A DNA stretch of 58,817 bases, from assembly GCF_026013475.1 (NCBI RefSeq), contig NZ_JAPDPH010000015.1:1-58817 (forward strand), written 5' to 3'. The translations under genes were made by a program, and so were the position numbers. Of this stretch, positions 24,198 to 34,486 are shown in pieces. Position 1 is the stretch's first letter. The number at the start of each line of letters is the position of its first letter. Below the pieces are notes generated by a model. The model was not told the DNA's origin, searched no databases, and saw nothing but the letters and a program-made list of their open reading frames with translations. This DNA comes from Micromonospora yasonensis (GTDB lineage Bacteria > Actinomycetota > Actinomycetes > Mycobacteriales > Micromonosporaceae).

Positions 24198-27100
24198 TCA
24201 GCGACCGCCTCGCTCGCGCGGGTTCACCGGCTTGACCCGCACGTCCTCGCCGTTGACGCGGACGATGACGGTGCCCTGGTCGCGTGCCCGGTCGGCCACG
24301 ACCGTGAAGTCCATGACGCGCCCGTCGCGCCAGGTGCAGCTGACCTCGTAGCCGCCGCGAGCACGTAGACCGGTGAACGAGCCGTCGGCCCAGTCTTTGG
24401 GCAGCGCGGGCAGGAGGTGGATGACCCTCTCGTGGCTCTGCAGGAGCATCTCGGCGATCGCACCGGTGATCCCGAAGTTGCCGTCCATCTGGAACGGCGG
24501 GTGGTTGCAGAAGAGGTTCTTCAGCGTGTTGTACCGCAGGAGGCCCCGGAGCATGTACCGCGCCCGCTCGGCGTCACCGAGCCGCGCGAACAGCGCGGCC
24601 CGCCAGGGCCAGGTCCACGATCGGCGGCTGTCACCGGAGACGGTTGCCTCGCTGAACGGGATTCCCTCGCGCTCGCCGCACCGCGCCTTGAGCGAGACGA
24701 GAGCGGCTGCCGCGAGGTCGGGCGACACGTCGGGCGTGATCTGGCGCCCCGGGAACACCGCGAACAGGTGCGAAGTGTGGCGGTGGATGTCGTTCGGGTC
24801 GTCGCGGTCGGTCTGCCACTCCTGTAGCTGGCCCCACCGGCCGATCTTGTTGGGCGCGAGCCGGGACTGCAGGTCGGCGATGGTGGCCCGGTACTCGGGG
24901 TCGACGTCGATCGCCGCCGCGCAGTCGAGGTAGTTCTGGAAGAGATCCCAGATGATCTGCTGGTCGTACATCACGCCGTCTTCGCGCGGGCCGTGCTCGG
25001 GCGACCACCCGTTCGGCGAGACGAGCTCGCCGGTCTCGTTCTCGACGAGCCGGTCCTCCCAGAACTGGCAGATCTCCTTGATCATCGGGTAGGCGATGCG
25101 GCGCAGGTAGGTGAGGTCCTGGGTGAAGGCCCAGTGCTCGTACAGGTGCTGCGCGTACCAGGCGCTGGCGACGGTGTTCCACTCCCACGCGTTGCCCCCG
25201 AAGATGCTCTGGCTCGTGCGAGCCGTCCAGCCTCGGGTTTCGGCGCCGAAGGCGTTGCGGGTCGCGACCCGGCTCGGCACCGCGACCTGGCGTACGAACT
25301 CGACGAGAGCCTCATGGCTCTCGCTGAGGTTGGTGGTCTCCGCGCCCCAGTAGTTCATCTGGATGTTGATGTTCGTGTGGTAGTCCGACGCCCACGGGGG
25401 CTGGTTGCTGTCGTTCCAGAGCCCCTGGAGGTTGGCAGGCAGGCCGCCGGGCCTCGAGGAGCTGTGGAGCAGATACCGGCCGAGGACGAACATGGTCTGC
25501 TCGAGCCCGGGGTCGGACTTGCCGGTGCCGTAACGGGCGAGCCGGGCGTCAGTCGGGAGAGCGGTGACCTCGTCGTCGGTGCGCCCCCAGTGCACGGAGA
25601 CGCGCCCGGCCACGGCTCGGGTCTCGGCGACGTGCGTCCCGCGCAGGGCCTCGTAGGACTGCGCGGCTGCGGCGTCGAGGGCTGCCATGATCGCGGGCTG
25701 GGGGTCCGGTCCGCGCCACTGCGCGGCAGCGTCGAGCTTGTAGTCGGTGCGCGCGTCGAGGAGCAGGGTCATGCGCGTCGCCGAGCGCACCCGGAGCTGG
25801 GAACCCGTGCCGGTCACGGAGCCGTCGGTTTCGGCCACCCGGAGGACGGCGGCATGCTTCAGGCCGTTTCCCATGGTGCCGCGGAACTCGACGGTCCGCG
25901 CTGCGGCGTCGACCGTCGTGGACGCACCCTGCGCGGAGGTGAGGGCGAGGTCGCAGTCGAGCGCGCCGGCGCGCTCGGCCTCGTAGTGCAGCACGAGCAG
26001 GTCGGCCGATCGGCTGGCGAACGCCTCCCGCAGGACCCGCTGTCCGGGGGAGCCGAACCACGTGGCGTGGATCCCGGACTCAAGGTCGAGCGCCCGGCGG
26101 TACTCGACCACCGGGCCGAGCGTCGCCGTGTCGAATCCGGTGCCGACGAGGCGGATCTCGGCCACGCGCACAACCGAGGACCCGGACGCCGGTCGCAGCG
26201 TCAGGCGGTACCTGGTGAACGCCTTGGGCGTGCCGACGGTGAACTGTCGACGCTCGCCGCGGTCGAGGGCGGGCTGGGCGTCGCGCTCGTCGAGCAGCGT
26301 CCACGCCTGGCCGTCAGTGGAGCCCTCAAGGGTCCACGAACCGGGGTCCTCCTCAGGAGTGTCCAGCGCGGCCGTGAGGCTGTAGCCGGTGACCGTCGCA
26401 GCTGACGCCAGGTCGGCCTGCCACACCGCCCCGGCGGTCGCGTCGGCCGCTCGCCACACGGTGGAGCCGTCCCCGTCCACGGTCCGGGAGATGTCCTGCC
26501 CGATGCCGGCGCCGTCGGCATGGCCGGAGGGCGAGGAGACGTAGAGGCGGCCTCCACCGAGGTCGACCCCGGCGAGCCCGATCTCGGCCACCTGGAAGTG
26601 GCTCACCCCGGAGCGGGGCGTGAACGCGAGGCGGTAGAAGCGGTAGGTCGTGCTGTTGGCGCAGGTGAACTCCTTGGTCTGGAACCGGCTCTCGAAGGGG
26701 CCGGGCAGTGAACGGGTGTCGAGCGTGGTCCACGCGGACCCGTCCGTCGAGCCCTGGAAGGTCCAGGCCTGGGGGTCTCGGAGGGGGACGTCGTTGGCGC
26801 TCGTGAGCTGGTAGGTCGAGACGGCGGCGGATGCGGTGAGGGCCACCTGCCAGATCACCTCCGACGGGGGACGCTCGATACACCACTTCGTCCGCGAGTC
26901 GCCGTCGACGGTCTTGTCCACCCCCTCGGTCGCGGCGGTCGTGTAGGGACCACCAGGGGCGGTGATCTCCGGCCGGGCACCGAAGGAGAGCATGACGTCA
27001 CCGAAGGCCCGGTAGGAACCGAAGCCGGTCATGCTCGTGTCGAAGGCGCCGTCGGGGCGACCGGCGAGGGCATTGTCGTAGTCGTTGACCCCACCCCAGA

Positions 27101-27407
27101 GGCTCTGCTCGTTGAACTGGATCCGCTCGCGGTCGGGCTGGCCGAACAGCATGGCGCCGATCCGGCCGTTGCCGATCGGCAGCGCCTGGGACTGCCAGTC
27201 CGTGGCAGGGAGCCGATACCAGAGAGAGTGGCGGGCGAGCGAGGTTCGATTCACCGGCGCCAACCCGGCGGATGCGGTGGCCGGAGCCCCGACGGTGGCC
27301 GGTGCCGCCGACGCCGGAGCCGTCGTGGGCTTGGTAACGAGAGGGGTGAGGGCGAACGCGCCACCGAGTCGCAGGACTTGGCGCCGGTTGGGGTGGTACG
27401 GGGCCAT
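24198..27407 (-). CDS. Secreted GH95 family fucosidase with two discoidin-like inserts
   Basis: A 1069-residue exported enzyme of the GH95 (inverting alpha-1,2-L-fucosidase/galactosidase) family. A twin-arginine-type leader ([10 protein letters not shown], then Ala-rich) is followed by the GH95 N-terminal beta domain ([14 protein letters not shown]). It is interrupted by two F5/8-type C-like modules (about 145-280 and 285-425) before it resumes. The (alpha/alpha)6 barrel has NxN in [10 protein letters not shown] (N679, N681), E804 in WSPEHGPR and D975 in FQMDGNFG, the positions used for catalysis in the family. ATG at 27407 follows AGGAG; the TTG at 27428 would place that site inside the gene. 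It stands alone, with IS remnants on both sides. It would complement the GH29 enzymes by removing terminal alpha-1,2-fucose. Confidence 0.92.
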   Translation of the reverse strand: MAPYHPNRRQVLRLGGAFALTPLVTKPTTAPASAAPATVGAPATASAGLAPVNRTSLARHSLWYRLPATDWQSQALPIGNGRIGAMLFGQPDRERIQFNEQSLWGGVNDYDNALAGRPDGAFDTSMTGFGSYRAFGDVMLSFGARPEITAPGGPYTTAATEGVDKTVDGDSRTKWCIERPPSEVIWQVALTASAAVSTYQLTSANDVPLRDPQAWTFQGSTDGSAWTTLDTRSLPGPFESRFQTKEFTCANSTTYRFYRLAFTPRSGVSHFQVAEIGLAGVDLGGGRLYVSSPSGHADGAGIGQDISRTVDGDGSTVWRAADATAGAVWQADLASAATVTGYSLTAALDTPEEDPGSWTLEGSTDGQAWTLLDERDAQPALDRGERRQFTVGTPKAFTRYRLTLRPASGSSVVRVAEIRLVGTGFDTATLGPVVEYRRALDLESGIHATWFGSPGQRVLREAFASRSADLLVLHYEAERAGALDCDLALTSAQGASTTVDAAARTVEFRGTMGNGLKHAAVLRVAETDGSVTGTGSQLRVRSATRMTLLLDARTDYKLDAAAQWRGPDPQPAIMAALDAAAAQSYEALRGTHVAETRAVAGRVSVHWGRTDDEVTALPTDARLARYGTGKSDPGLEQTMFVLGRYLLHSSSRPGGLPANLQGLWNDSNQPPWASDYHTNINIQMNYWGAETTNLSESHEALVEFVRQVAVPSRVATRNAFGAETRGWTARTSQSIFGGNAWEWNTVASAWYAQHLYEHWAFTQDLTYLRRIAYPMIKEICQFWEDRLVENETGELVSPNGWSPEHGPREDGVMYDQQIIWDLFQNYLDCAAAIDVDPEYRATIADLQSRLAPNKIGRWGQLQEWQTDRDDPNDIHRHTSHLFAVFPGRQITPDVSPDLAAAALVSLKARCGEREGIPFSEATVSGDSRRSWTWPWRAALFARLGDAERARYMLRGLLRYNTLKNLFCNHPPFQMDGNFGITGAIAEMLLQSHERVIHLLPALPKDWADGSFTGLRARGGYEVSCTWRDGRVMDFTVVADRARDQGTVIVRVNGEDVRVKPVNPRERGGR

Positions 27408-27470
27408 GGACGAACTCCTGAACTTCAATGATCGGGTCTATTTGCGGCGGAATGCGGACGAATGATCACG

Positions 27471-27484
27471 CCAGGCGTGCCTGG
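27471..27484. promoter_or_regulatory. CCAGGC-GT-GCCTGG palindrome upstream of GH95
   Basis: A perfect 14-nt dyad 63 bases upstream of the GH95 start codon. The position suits an operator, but no cognate regulator is identified. A weaker GGTCGGATG match to the CATCSGATG motif lies close by at 27506-27514. Confidence 0.3.
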
Positions 27485-27654
27485 AGCTCAATCTGACAGG
27501 ATAAAGGTCGGATGTCTAGTGCGGCGGCCGCCGTTTGAGATGTCGCTGCTCTGGGAGGCTGGACGCGAAGCGGCCACCGCATGATCGTCTGTACCTTGTG
27601 GACATAACTTCAGATCTGGCGGTGGCCGCAGGCCACAGCGTAAATCCTGGTGCC

Positions 27655-27835
27655 GGGGAGCGGGTCATGGCCGGGGTGCTCGGGTGTTTCGTGGGCCGCT
27701 TCGGACGGGTGGAGCCGCGCCGGCGTGCTGCGGCGTTGGTGACCGGGCTCCTGGCCGATCTTGAGGTAAAGACGTGTTGGCAGTTGGCGGAGCAGGCCGG
27801 GCATGCCCGGCCGGGCCGGCGAGCCACCGAACAGG
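27655..27835 (+). pseudogene. IS701-like transposase N-terminal fragment
   Basis: The plus strand reads FVGRFGRVEPRRRAAALVTG and then LLADLEVKTCWQLAEQAG. This is the typical N-terminal block of IS701-type transposases (GRFxRxEPRRRxxxYxxGLL, SWQLAExAG). Similarity ends near 27835 and the rest of the gene is absent. Confidence 0.7.
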
Positions 27836-28395
27836 CCGCGCACGAGCGGTGGAAGCAGGCGTTGCTGCGGATCCGCCGTGCATGCCAACAGGACCCAGTG
27901 GCCGTTGTCGATCGCCACGCGGCATCCCACCGGCCTCACCGGGCTCAACATCAACCCGTTCCAGGTGATGATCGAGGCCGGCTCACCGGATGGCTCGGCC
28001 GCTCTCGACCCCGAATTCGGGCGGGTTCCTGCGCCTGCTACCGCCGAAGCCGAGTTCTGCGCAGCTGGCGATGGCCAAGAGGCTGGCCGACGCCGGGGTG
28101 ACAGCAGAGGCCGACCCCGAGGGTAACTGGGCGATGAACTATGCGGCCCTGGCGATGCAACCCGCGGGTGACCGTCGAGTCTGTCTCCGCGACGACGGTC
28201 GTCGGGGTGCTGTGCCAGCACGGCAAAGGGGGGCAGTTCCGGTTGAGGCCGGCCTGGACGACGCAGTAGGCATGAGTGATTTCGCAGGATTTCGTCAAGA
28301 CCCGATCACAAACGATCAGGGCGCCAACCATCGTTCAACCCCAGCCACCCGGATGTTTCGCTGCCGGACTCGTACCGCCCGCACGCTTCCTGCAC

Positions 28396-31300
28396 ATGAA
28401 ACCAATCCGCGCAGCGGCAACAGCCGGTCTTGTGCTGCTGGCCTTCGTACTGGGCCTCGGCGCACAGCCCGCATCCGCGCACGTGTCGCCACAACACGCC
28501 GAACTCGTCGTCTCCACCAAGGAGAACGTCACCAGCGGGAGGCTGATCGTCCACCGCGACGTGGTGTCGCCCGAGGAGGCGGGCGCCTGGGCATCACGCC
28601 TGCTGACCGCATCCTGCCCGGTCAGCGGTTCCGGCGTGGCCGGCGACAGCGGCGGAGTCCCCGGCGGTGTGGTGGTCGAGCTGGCGTGGAGCTGCCATGT
28701 CGACAAGCTCGACCTGACGTCGATGCTGAAGGAGGGCGGACTGACCCAGGCCATCGTCGAGTTCGACGGGAACACGGTCGACGCGACCGTGGCCGCCCCG
28801 GTCGTCGATGCGACAGGCGCCCACGAGGCCCCCGAGAGCCCTGCCTTCCCGTGGCGCCCCGTGCTGCTTGGCCTGGCCCTCGCCGTTGTCGCGCTGCTGG
28901 CCCTCCGCTCGGCGCTCCGGCGTCGCTCGCAGTTCCAGCGCCCGCTGCAGCCGCCGGCCGGCAGCCGTCGCCGTAGGCGGCTCGTCGCGGCCGGCGCCGC
29001 CGTGGTGGCGGGTCTGGCTCCGTCCGGCACATCGTTCGCCGCCGACGCGGCGACGACCGGTGACTGGGTGTCCGTCCAGGGCACGGTCTTCAAGGACGTC
29101 AACGCCAATGGCGTACGGGATCAGGGCGAGGCCCCGATGCCCGGCGTCGATGTCACCGACGGCGCTGTCTGGACGACGACCGGCGCCGACGGCTCGTACA
29201 CCCTGCAGATGGATCTGACCCGCCGGGAGACCGATCTCGTCAGCATCGTCTCCCCCAACGGCTACACCCCCGCTCTGCGGCAGGACTACGTCCCGCAGTT
29301 CTTCCACCGGGTGCCCGACAGCGGCCCACGCACCGGCATCGACTTCGCCCTCGTACCGGACGAGAACGCCGCCAACCCCACCGAGAAGTGGTTGATGGTC
29401 TCCGACACCGAGGTGTCCAACACTTCGGACGGCGCCGCCCGCTCCACGCTGCCGGAGTGGACCGGCCAGGTCGAGGCGATGTCCGAGGTCGACGGCGCGT
29501 CGATGGTGATCACGACCGGTGACCTGACGGTCACCGACTACGCTCAGGAGCCACGCCGACAGGGCGGCTACGACATCCTGCGCAAGGGCCTGACCGACGG
29601 CAAACTCGGCCTGCCCTACTACCCGACGATCGGCAACCACGACTTCGGCGGCACCGCCGCCTCCCGGGGCTATGCCGGCAGCATGGACTACTGGCGGCAG
29701 AACATGGGCCCCGAGTGGTACAGCTTCGACCGCAACGGCCGTCACATCGTCGTCCTCGAAGACAACTACGACTCCAGCGGCCTGAAGCCGCAGCTGGAGT
29801 GGTTGCGTGAGGACCTCAAGCGCCACGCCGTGGGCAAGCAGGTGCTCGTCTTCGCCCACCGGTCCCTGTTCACCCAATGGGGACCCGCCGCCGGCATGCA
29901 GCCAACCATCGACGAGCTGGCCAAGTACGACGTGCGGATGTTCGCCGCCGGCCACAACCAGCAGGCCGAGTACCGCCGTGGCGCCTTCAACCGCTCGGTC
30001 GAGGTCAACAACCAGGGCAAGTACGGCATCGACGGCTCCCACCCGGACTACAAGATCCTTGACTTCAAGGACATCACCGACGACCCGCGCACCAAGCGCA
30101 ACGAAGACACCGGCTATGTCATGGGTACGCACCGGCAGTTCGACATCGATGACGATGCCGCGCTGGTCAGCCCCGCACAGGGCAGCGTCCACCCCGCCAG
30201 CGCCAAGATCCCGGTCGAGCTATACGCCGAGGACGACGGCCGTACCCCGGCCAACGCGACCCTCACCATCCGCGACAGCCGCGGCCGTATGGTGAAGGAG
30301 GAAATCGGCCTGAAGTTCGGCGCCGGCAACGCCCGGACGGGCATCGAGAACTGCTACACGGCACCCGGCGGCACGCCGGAGCCCTGCCCGGACGCCCGGA
30401 TCTCCTGGACCCGGGTCAGTGACCGCATCGAGGGCCTGGGCCCGGGTACGTACACGGCGGAGATGACCGCCGTCGACACCAAGGGCAAGGCGTGGCCCAC
30501 CATCGAGAACACCTTCCAGGTGCTGCCCGACAGCCAACTGGCCAGGCCCAGGAGTGGCCAGGACTGGACCCGTCAGGGCCGCGACGAGGCGGGGCGGTCC
30601 GCGAGCGCGGACGATCCGGGCAGCGAACTCGACCTGCGCTGGGCCGCCAGCACCGGTGAGCAGTTCAACCTCAACGGATCGGTGATCGCCAACGGCAAGG
30701 TGATCGTCTCCTCCCGGGCGTTCGACTCCCCGCACAGCATGGTGCTCGCCTACGACCTCACCTCTGGCCGCGAGATCTGGCGGACCTACCTGGACGGCGA
30801 CGCCGAGTCGGCGCCCACCCTGCACGACGGCAAGGTCTACCTAACCACCGCCGTCGGCCGGATCTACGCTCTCGACGCCGAGGACGGCCACGTCGTCTGG
30901 CAGTCGATCGACCGTGAGGAGCAGCACGGTGACACCGTGCGCCGCTACGGCCGCGCGGGCGGACCGGTCAGCGTCTTCGCGCTTGCGGGCGCGGACCACC
31001 GCTCGGTCGCCGTCTACCAGGACGCGTACATGATCCGCTGCCGTGACGCCGAGACCGGCGGGATGCTGCCCGGCGGCTTCGGCGCCTCGTTCGCCTGGGG
31101 CCAGTTCCACAGCACGGCGGTCCGCCAGCCCGGCTCCAACACCGCCTACCTGCACACGGGTTCCAGCAACACCCTGGTCGCCATCGACCTCTCGGCCTGC
31201 AAGAAGCTGTGGGAACAGAACACCGACGGTGGCATCGACAGCCACTCCTCCCCGGTCCTCACCGACCCGGCCGATGGGAACCCTCAACTGGTGACGGTGA

Positions 31301-31815
31301 CTCAGAGCGGTGCCCGCGGGCACGACCTCACGACCGGCAACGTCCTGTGGAAGTCCGCCGCGAACGACCCCTGGACCTGCGAGCCCGGCAAGGCACCGCT
31401 GACGAGCCCCGCCGTCTGGGGCGACATCGCCTACATCGCGGGCCGCGACGGTGTCATCCGCGCCTACAACACGAAGGCGGCCGACCCGGCCAAGCCGCTC
31501 TGGGAGACCAAGGCCGGCTACCTGCCCGGGGAGAGCCCCACGGACGACAAGTGGCGGGTGGCCAGCGGCTGCGCCACCAACACGGGGCCCGGATCCCCTG
31601 TGATGCACGCCCTGGTCACCAAGGACCTGGTGTACGCGGGCACCTGGGACGGGCGGCTGGTCGTCCTGGACCGCGCCAACGGCAAGCGGCTGGCCGAGTA
31701 CAACCTCGGCGGCGGGGTGACCTCGGCACTGTCCATCAGCGGTGACTGGGTGATCGCCCTCACCGACGACGGGTCAATCCACGCTCTGGCGGCCCGGCAC
31801 GGCCGCGGCGGCTGA
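28396..31815 (+). CDS. Membrane-anchored calcineurin-like phosphoesterase with PQQ-type propeller
   Basis: A 1139-residue protein. It has a signal peptide (1-28) and an unassigned extracellular domain (29-145) with two Cys. A membrane helix follows (about 155-170), then an Arg-rich stretch and a second signal-like segment ([18 protein letters not shown], 191-208). Next come a metallophosphoesterase N-terminal beta domain (about 225-320), the phosphoesterase core (about 332-520) and its C-terminal domain. A PQQ-like propeller forms the end (about 690-1139). Core motifs are GDLT, TIGNHDF, AHRSLF and AAGHNQQ, but the first is DTE (D337-E339) where DTH is usual. The ATG at 28396 has no clear Shine-Dalgarno; it was chosen for its signal peptide. 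The layout suggests two exported proteins joined by lost stop/start signals. The substrate is unknown. Confidence 0.82.
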   Translation: MKPIRAAATAGLVLLAFVLGLGAQPASAHVSPQHAELVVSTKENVTSGRLIVHRDVVSPEEAGAWASRLLTASCPVSGSGVAGDSGGVPGGVVVELAWSCHVDKLDLTSMLKEGGLTQAIVEFDGNTVDATVAAPVVDATGAHEAPESPAFPWRPVLLGLALAVVALLALRSALRRRSQFQRPLQPPAGSRRRRRLVAAGAAVVAGLAPSGTSFAADAATTGDWVSVQGTVFKDVNANGVRDQGEAPMPGVDVTDGAVWTTTGADGSYTLQMDLTRRETDLVSIVSPNGYTPALRQDYVPQFFHRVPDSGPRTGIDFALVPDENAANPTEKWLMVSDTEVSNTSDGAARSTLPEWTGQVEAMSEVDGASMVITTGDLTVTDYAQEPRRQGGYDILRKGLTDGKLGLPYYPTIGNHDFGGTAASRGYAGSMDYWRQNMGPEWYSFDRNGRHIVVLEDNYDSSGLKPQLEWLREDLKRHAVGKQVLVFAHRSLFTQWGPAAGMQPTIDELAKYDVRMFAAGHNQQAEYRRGAFNRSVEVNNQGKYGIDGSHPDYKILDFKDITDDPRTKRNEDTGYVMGTHRQFDIDDDAALVSPAQGSVHPASAKIPVELYAEDDGRTPANATLTIRDSRGRMVKEEIGLKFGAGNARTGIENCYTAPGGTPEPCPDARISWTRVSDRIEGLGPGTYTAEMTAVDTKGKAWPTIENTFQVLPDSQLARPRSGQDWTRQGRDEAGRSASADDPGSELDLRWAASTGEQFNLNGSVIANGKVIVSSRAFDSPHSMVLAYDLTSGREIWRTYLDGDAESAPTLHDGKVYLTTAVGRIYALDAEDGHVVWQSIDREEQHGDTVRRYGRAGGPVSVFALAGADHRSVAVYQDAYMIRCRDAETGGMLPGGFGASFAWGQFHSTAVRQPGSNTAYLHTGSSNTLVAIDLSACKKLWEQNTDGGIDSHSSPVLTDPADGNPQLVTVTQSGARGHDLTTGNVLWKSAANDPWTCEPGKAPLTSPAVWGDIAYIAGRDGVIRAYNTKAADPAKPLWETKAGYLPGESPTDDKWRVASGCATNTGPGSPVMHALVTKDLVYAGTWDGRLVVLDRANGKRLAEYNLGGGVTSALSISGDWVIALTDDGSIHALAARHGRGG

Positions 31816-31838
31816 CGACCCGATACACCGCTCTCGCG

Positions 31839-31877
31839 CCGGTGCGCGGCCTCCCGGCCTGGGAGGCCGCGCACCGG
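31839..31877 (+). terminator. 17-bp perfect hairpin between phosphoesterase and NicO genes
   Basis: Arms 31839-31855 and 31861-31877 (CCGGTGCGCGGCCTCCC) are perfect with a 5-nt loop. It lies 23 bases after the phosphoesterase stop and 23 bases before the NicO start, so it would terminate or attenuate transcription entering the transporter gene. Confidence 0.75.
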
Positions 31878-31900
31878 GGCAATCCCGATGGGACACCACT

Positions 31901-33190
31901 GTGCACATCTTCAGCCACCACTGCTCCAACCTGGCACGCCTCCTCCTCGTCGGCGCCCTCACGGCGCTGGCGCTGCTCGGTCTGCCAGGCACGGCGGACG
32001 CGCATCCTTTCGGTACGCCCCCGGTTGCCGGGATCACCGCCGACGGGAAGGCGGTCGTGGTCATCTGGTCGGCCACGGAGGACGACTTGGCCGTGCTCCG
32101 CACGAAGTCCGGCGCAGCCGGGACATCCGAGGCGCAGTACCTCGGCTCGCACATTCGGCTGAGCCAGGACGGCCAGCCCTGCCCGCTCGACCACGCGGAC
32201 ACCGCACGCCTCGGCCAGGACGGCGCCCGCCTCCGCTACCGCTGCCCAAATCCGGTAACCGCGATCGCCGTGACCATCACCGCGCTGAACGACGTCGACC
32301 CGAGGTACCGCACCATCTCCATCACGGAGTCGGGCAGCGGCGGCCTGCACACCGCCAGTGAGCCGACCCGCAGGCTCACGCTCAGCCCGCCCGCCGGTGG
32401 CAACTCGGTCGTCTCGGACCGGCGGAAAGGGCCGTTCAGCATCTGGACCACGGACCTTTCCGGACTGCTGGAACACCGTGTCGTACTGCCCCTGGCGCTG
32501 CTCGTCGCGGCCCTGGTGGGCGCCTTTCACGCGTGTGCCCCCGGGCACGGGAAGACACTTGCGGCCAGCTTCCTCGTGGCAGGCCGGGGAAGGGTACGGG
32601 ACGCCGTATGGCTGGGCATCATCGTCGCCGTGATGCACACCGCGTCCGTCACCGCACTCGCCGTCGGATGGTGGCTCGCCGCGGAGAACGCTCCGGACAT
32701 CGCGGCATTGACCGGCTGGCTGCAGTTGATCGCTGCCCTGGTCGTGCTGGGCGTCGGGGTGGGTCTGCTGTGGCGTCACCTGGGCAACCGAGGCCATGCG
32801 CACGGCCACAACCACGGGCACGGCCACCGCCACTCCCACCCCGTGCCTGGTGAATCCCTGCTCAGCTGGCGCGGCCTTGTCCTGCTCGGCACATCCGGTG
32901 GTCTACTCCCCTCGCCGTCGGCATTCCTGGTCCTGCTCAGTGGCCTGCTGACCGGCCGGGTCTGGGCTGCGGTACTGATGGTTACGGCGTTCGGAGGCGG
33001 GATGGCGTTGGCCCTGACCGGGGTCGGCCTGATCGTGCTCCGCGGACGCGACGCGCTGCTGACCCGCGCCGCCGACTCGGCCAAGCTGCGCAGGTGGACC
33101 CGGCGGGCGCCAATCCTCGCCTCCTCGGCGGTAGTGCTCGGCGGCAGCCTGGCCGCCGTGCTCGCCGCAGGACGCATGCTGGTTCCTTGA
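31901..33190 (+). CDS. NicO/RcnA-type nickel/cobalt transporter with exported N-terminal domain
   Basis: A 429-residue membrane protein with a GTG start. It has a signal peptide (to about residue 35, LPGTADAHP), an extracellular beta domain of about 150 residues with two Cys, and then six or so membrane segments of the NicO family. The family motif HACAPGHGKT follows the first helix. A His-rich loop (HAHGHNHGHGHRHSH) is the expected Ni/Co-binding region. Proteins of this kind move Ni2+ or Co2+ across the membrane; direction cannot be read from sequence. It follows the phosphoesterase on the same strand, behind a strong hairpin, so the two may be partly co-transcribed. No nickel riboswitch or NikR-like site was seen. 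Confidence 0.88.
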   Translation: MHIFSHHCSNLARLLLVGALTALALLGLPGTADAHPFGTPPVAGITADGKAVVVIWSATEDDLAVLRTKSGAAGTSEAQYLGSHIRLSQDGQPCPLDHADTARLGQDGARLRYRCPNPVTAIAVTITALNDVDPRYRTISITESGSGGLHTASEPTRRLTLSPPAGGNSVVSDRRKGPFSIWTTDLSGLLEHRVVLPLALLVAALVGAFHACAPGHGKTLAASFLVAGRGRVRDAVWLGIIVAVMHTASVTALAVGWWLAAENAPDIAALTGWLQLIAALVVLGVGVGLLWRHLGNRGHAHGHNHGHGHRHSHPVPGESLLSWRGLVLLGTSGGLLPSPSAFLVLLSGLLTGRVWAAVLMVTAFGGGMALALTGVGLIVLRGRDALLTRAADSAKLRRWTRRAPILASSAVVLGGSLAAVLAAGRMLVP

Positions 33191-33285
33191 CCGGCGGTTG
33201 GTGGGCTGGCCGCCGATGGCCCGTCGCGAGGCCCCGTGGGTCGAGGCCACCAGTTGCTAGACGGCCGTGCTCGTTCTTAGCGGAA

Positions 33286-33570
33286 TCAGCCTATATTCAA
33301 ACGCGGCTCGCTCGTCGCATGGTCGAGATGAAGAACGCAGCTGGCGTCCGACCGCTCGGCGATGGTCCTGGTGGCCAACGCGATCGGGGCGAGGGACCCG
33401 TGGTAGCGCACGGCGTTCTCGCTGATCTGCAGCACCACCGGCAGGTCGGTGCGCTCGGCGGCGGCGACCAGGGCCTCGGCGTGCTCGACCTGGATCACGT
33501 TGAACGCCCCGACACCACGCCCGGTGTGGCGCGCGTCCCGCAGCACCTGGTCAAGTCGTACGAGCGTCAT
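33286..33570 (-). pseudogene. Truncated class II (tagatose/fructose-bisphosphate-type) aldolase
   Basis: Only the first 94 codons exist, starting at ATG 33570 after GAGGAGA. MTLVRLDQVLRDAR, GVGAFNVIQVEHAEALV, VVLQISENAVRYHG and LHLDHAT match KbaY/AgaY-type aldolases up to the catalytic HLDH segment. After that the protein ends in an unrelated short tail (SEPRLNIG). About two thirds of the usual 280-odd residues, including the zinc ligands, are missing, so it cannot work. It is the last gene of the amino-sugar operon, 41 bases after the PfkB gene. Confidence 0.88.
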
Positions 33571-33611
33571 CTGTCTCCTCGATTCGCACTCTCGCCGCCA
33601 GTCGCGGCACC

Positions 33612-34486
33612 TCATGGGGATCCACCTGGGCCGGCGACCGGGTTCAGTACCGCGGCGGCCGACCAGGCCACGGCGTCGCCCAGCATCCGGGGCCAGCCGT
33701 GCGCACGTTCGATCCCGGCGGCGACGGCAGCGACCGCCGCGTCGCCGGCGCCGGTCGGGTTGCCCGCCAACCGCTGGCCCAGGCCGGCGCGGTAGGCCGG
33801 CCCGTCGGCCGGAACCGCCAGGACGCCGTCGGCGCCGAGGGACACCACCACGTCCCGAGCACCGAGCCGCCGCAGCACCTCCGCACCGCGCAGCGGATCG
33901 TCGACCCCAGTGACGGCGAACAGTTCGTCGAGATTCGGTTTGACGACGTCGGGGTGAGCGGCCAGCGCTCGGCGCAGCGTCTCCCCGTCGGCGTCGACGA
34001 TGCATCGGGCGTGCCGGCCGTGAGCGAGTTCGACGATCTGGGCGTACGCGTCGACCGGCAACCCGGCCGGGAGGCTCCCGGAGACCACCACGACGCACGC
34101 TGCCGTCTGCTGAATCAGCTGATCCAGCAACGACATGAATATCCGCCACTCGCCCGCGGGCACCGTGGGGCCTGGCTCGTTGAAGATCGTCGCGTCACCC
34201 TGCGCGGTGGCGACGACGTTGACGGTGCGTCTGCTCTCGCCGCGGCAGCAGCGTGGCGCACCGCGCGGGCGTCGAGGTCGGCGCGGATGTCGGCCCCGAT
34301 CCCGCCACCCGCCAGCCCCGTGGCGGTCACCGGGACCCCGAATGCCGAGAGCACCGACGCGACATTGATCCCCTTGCCACCGGCCCGCTGGCGGACCGCG
34401 CTGACCCGGTGGCTCGCATTCGGCACGAGGTCGGGCACCTCATAGGTGATGTCCAGCGCGGCGTTCAGGGTGACCGTGATGATCAC
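33612..34486 (-). pseudogene. PfkB-family sugar-phosphate kinase, frameshifted
   Basis: The gene starts with GTG at 34486 (IITVTLNAALDITYEVP), overlapping the ROK stop as GTGA. It runs in one frame through the PfkB signature GGKGINVASVLSAFG to about 34252. The conserved continuation ESRRTVNVVA, FNEPGPTVPAGEW, VVVSGSLPAG and the catalytic NPTGAGDAAVA lies in another frame ending at 33612. A small indel around 34238-34252 explains this. Both halves are well conserved, so the break is recent or a sequencing error. The intact enzyme would be a 1-phosphofructokinase/tagatose-6-phosphate-kinase type acting between the SIS isomerase and the aldolase. Confidence 0.85.

Larger units (their letters stand above)
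27408..28395. other. Gap with dyad, transposase fragment and unexplained sequence
   Basis: This 988-base region lies between divergent genes. It contains a palindrome near the GH95 promoter (27471-27484), an IS701-like transposase fragment (27655-27835), and about 500 bases (27860-28390) in which short protein-like stretches such as TGLTGLNINPFQVMIEAG appear in shifting frames. The last part is probably a decayed gene that I do not recognise. Confidence 0.45.

Noticed and set aside
27990..28976. 328-codon frame overlapping the start of the phosphoesterase gene
   Set aside because: Its second half is out of frame with the conserved phosphoesterase N-terminus and becomes an Arg-rich shadow; only the first part may reflect a decayed gene.
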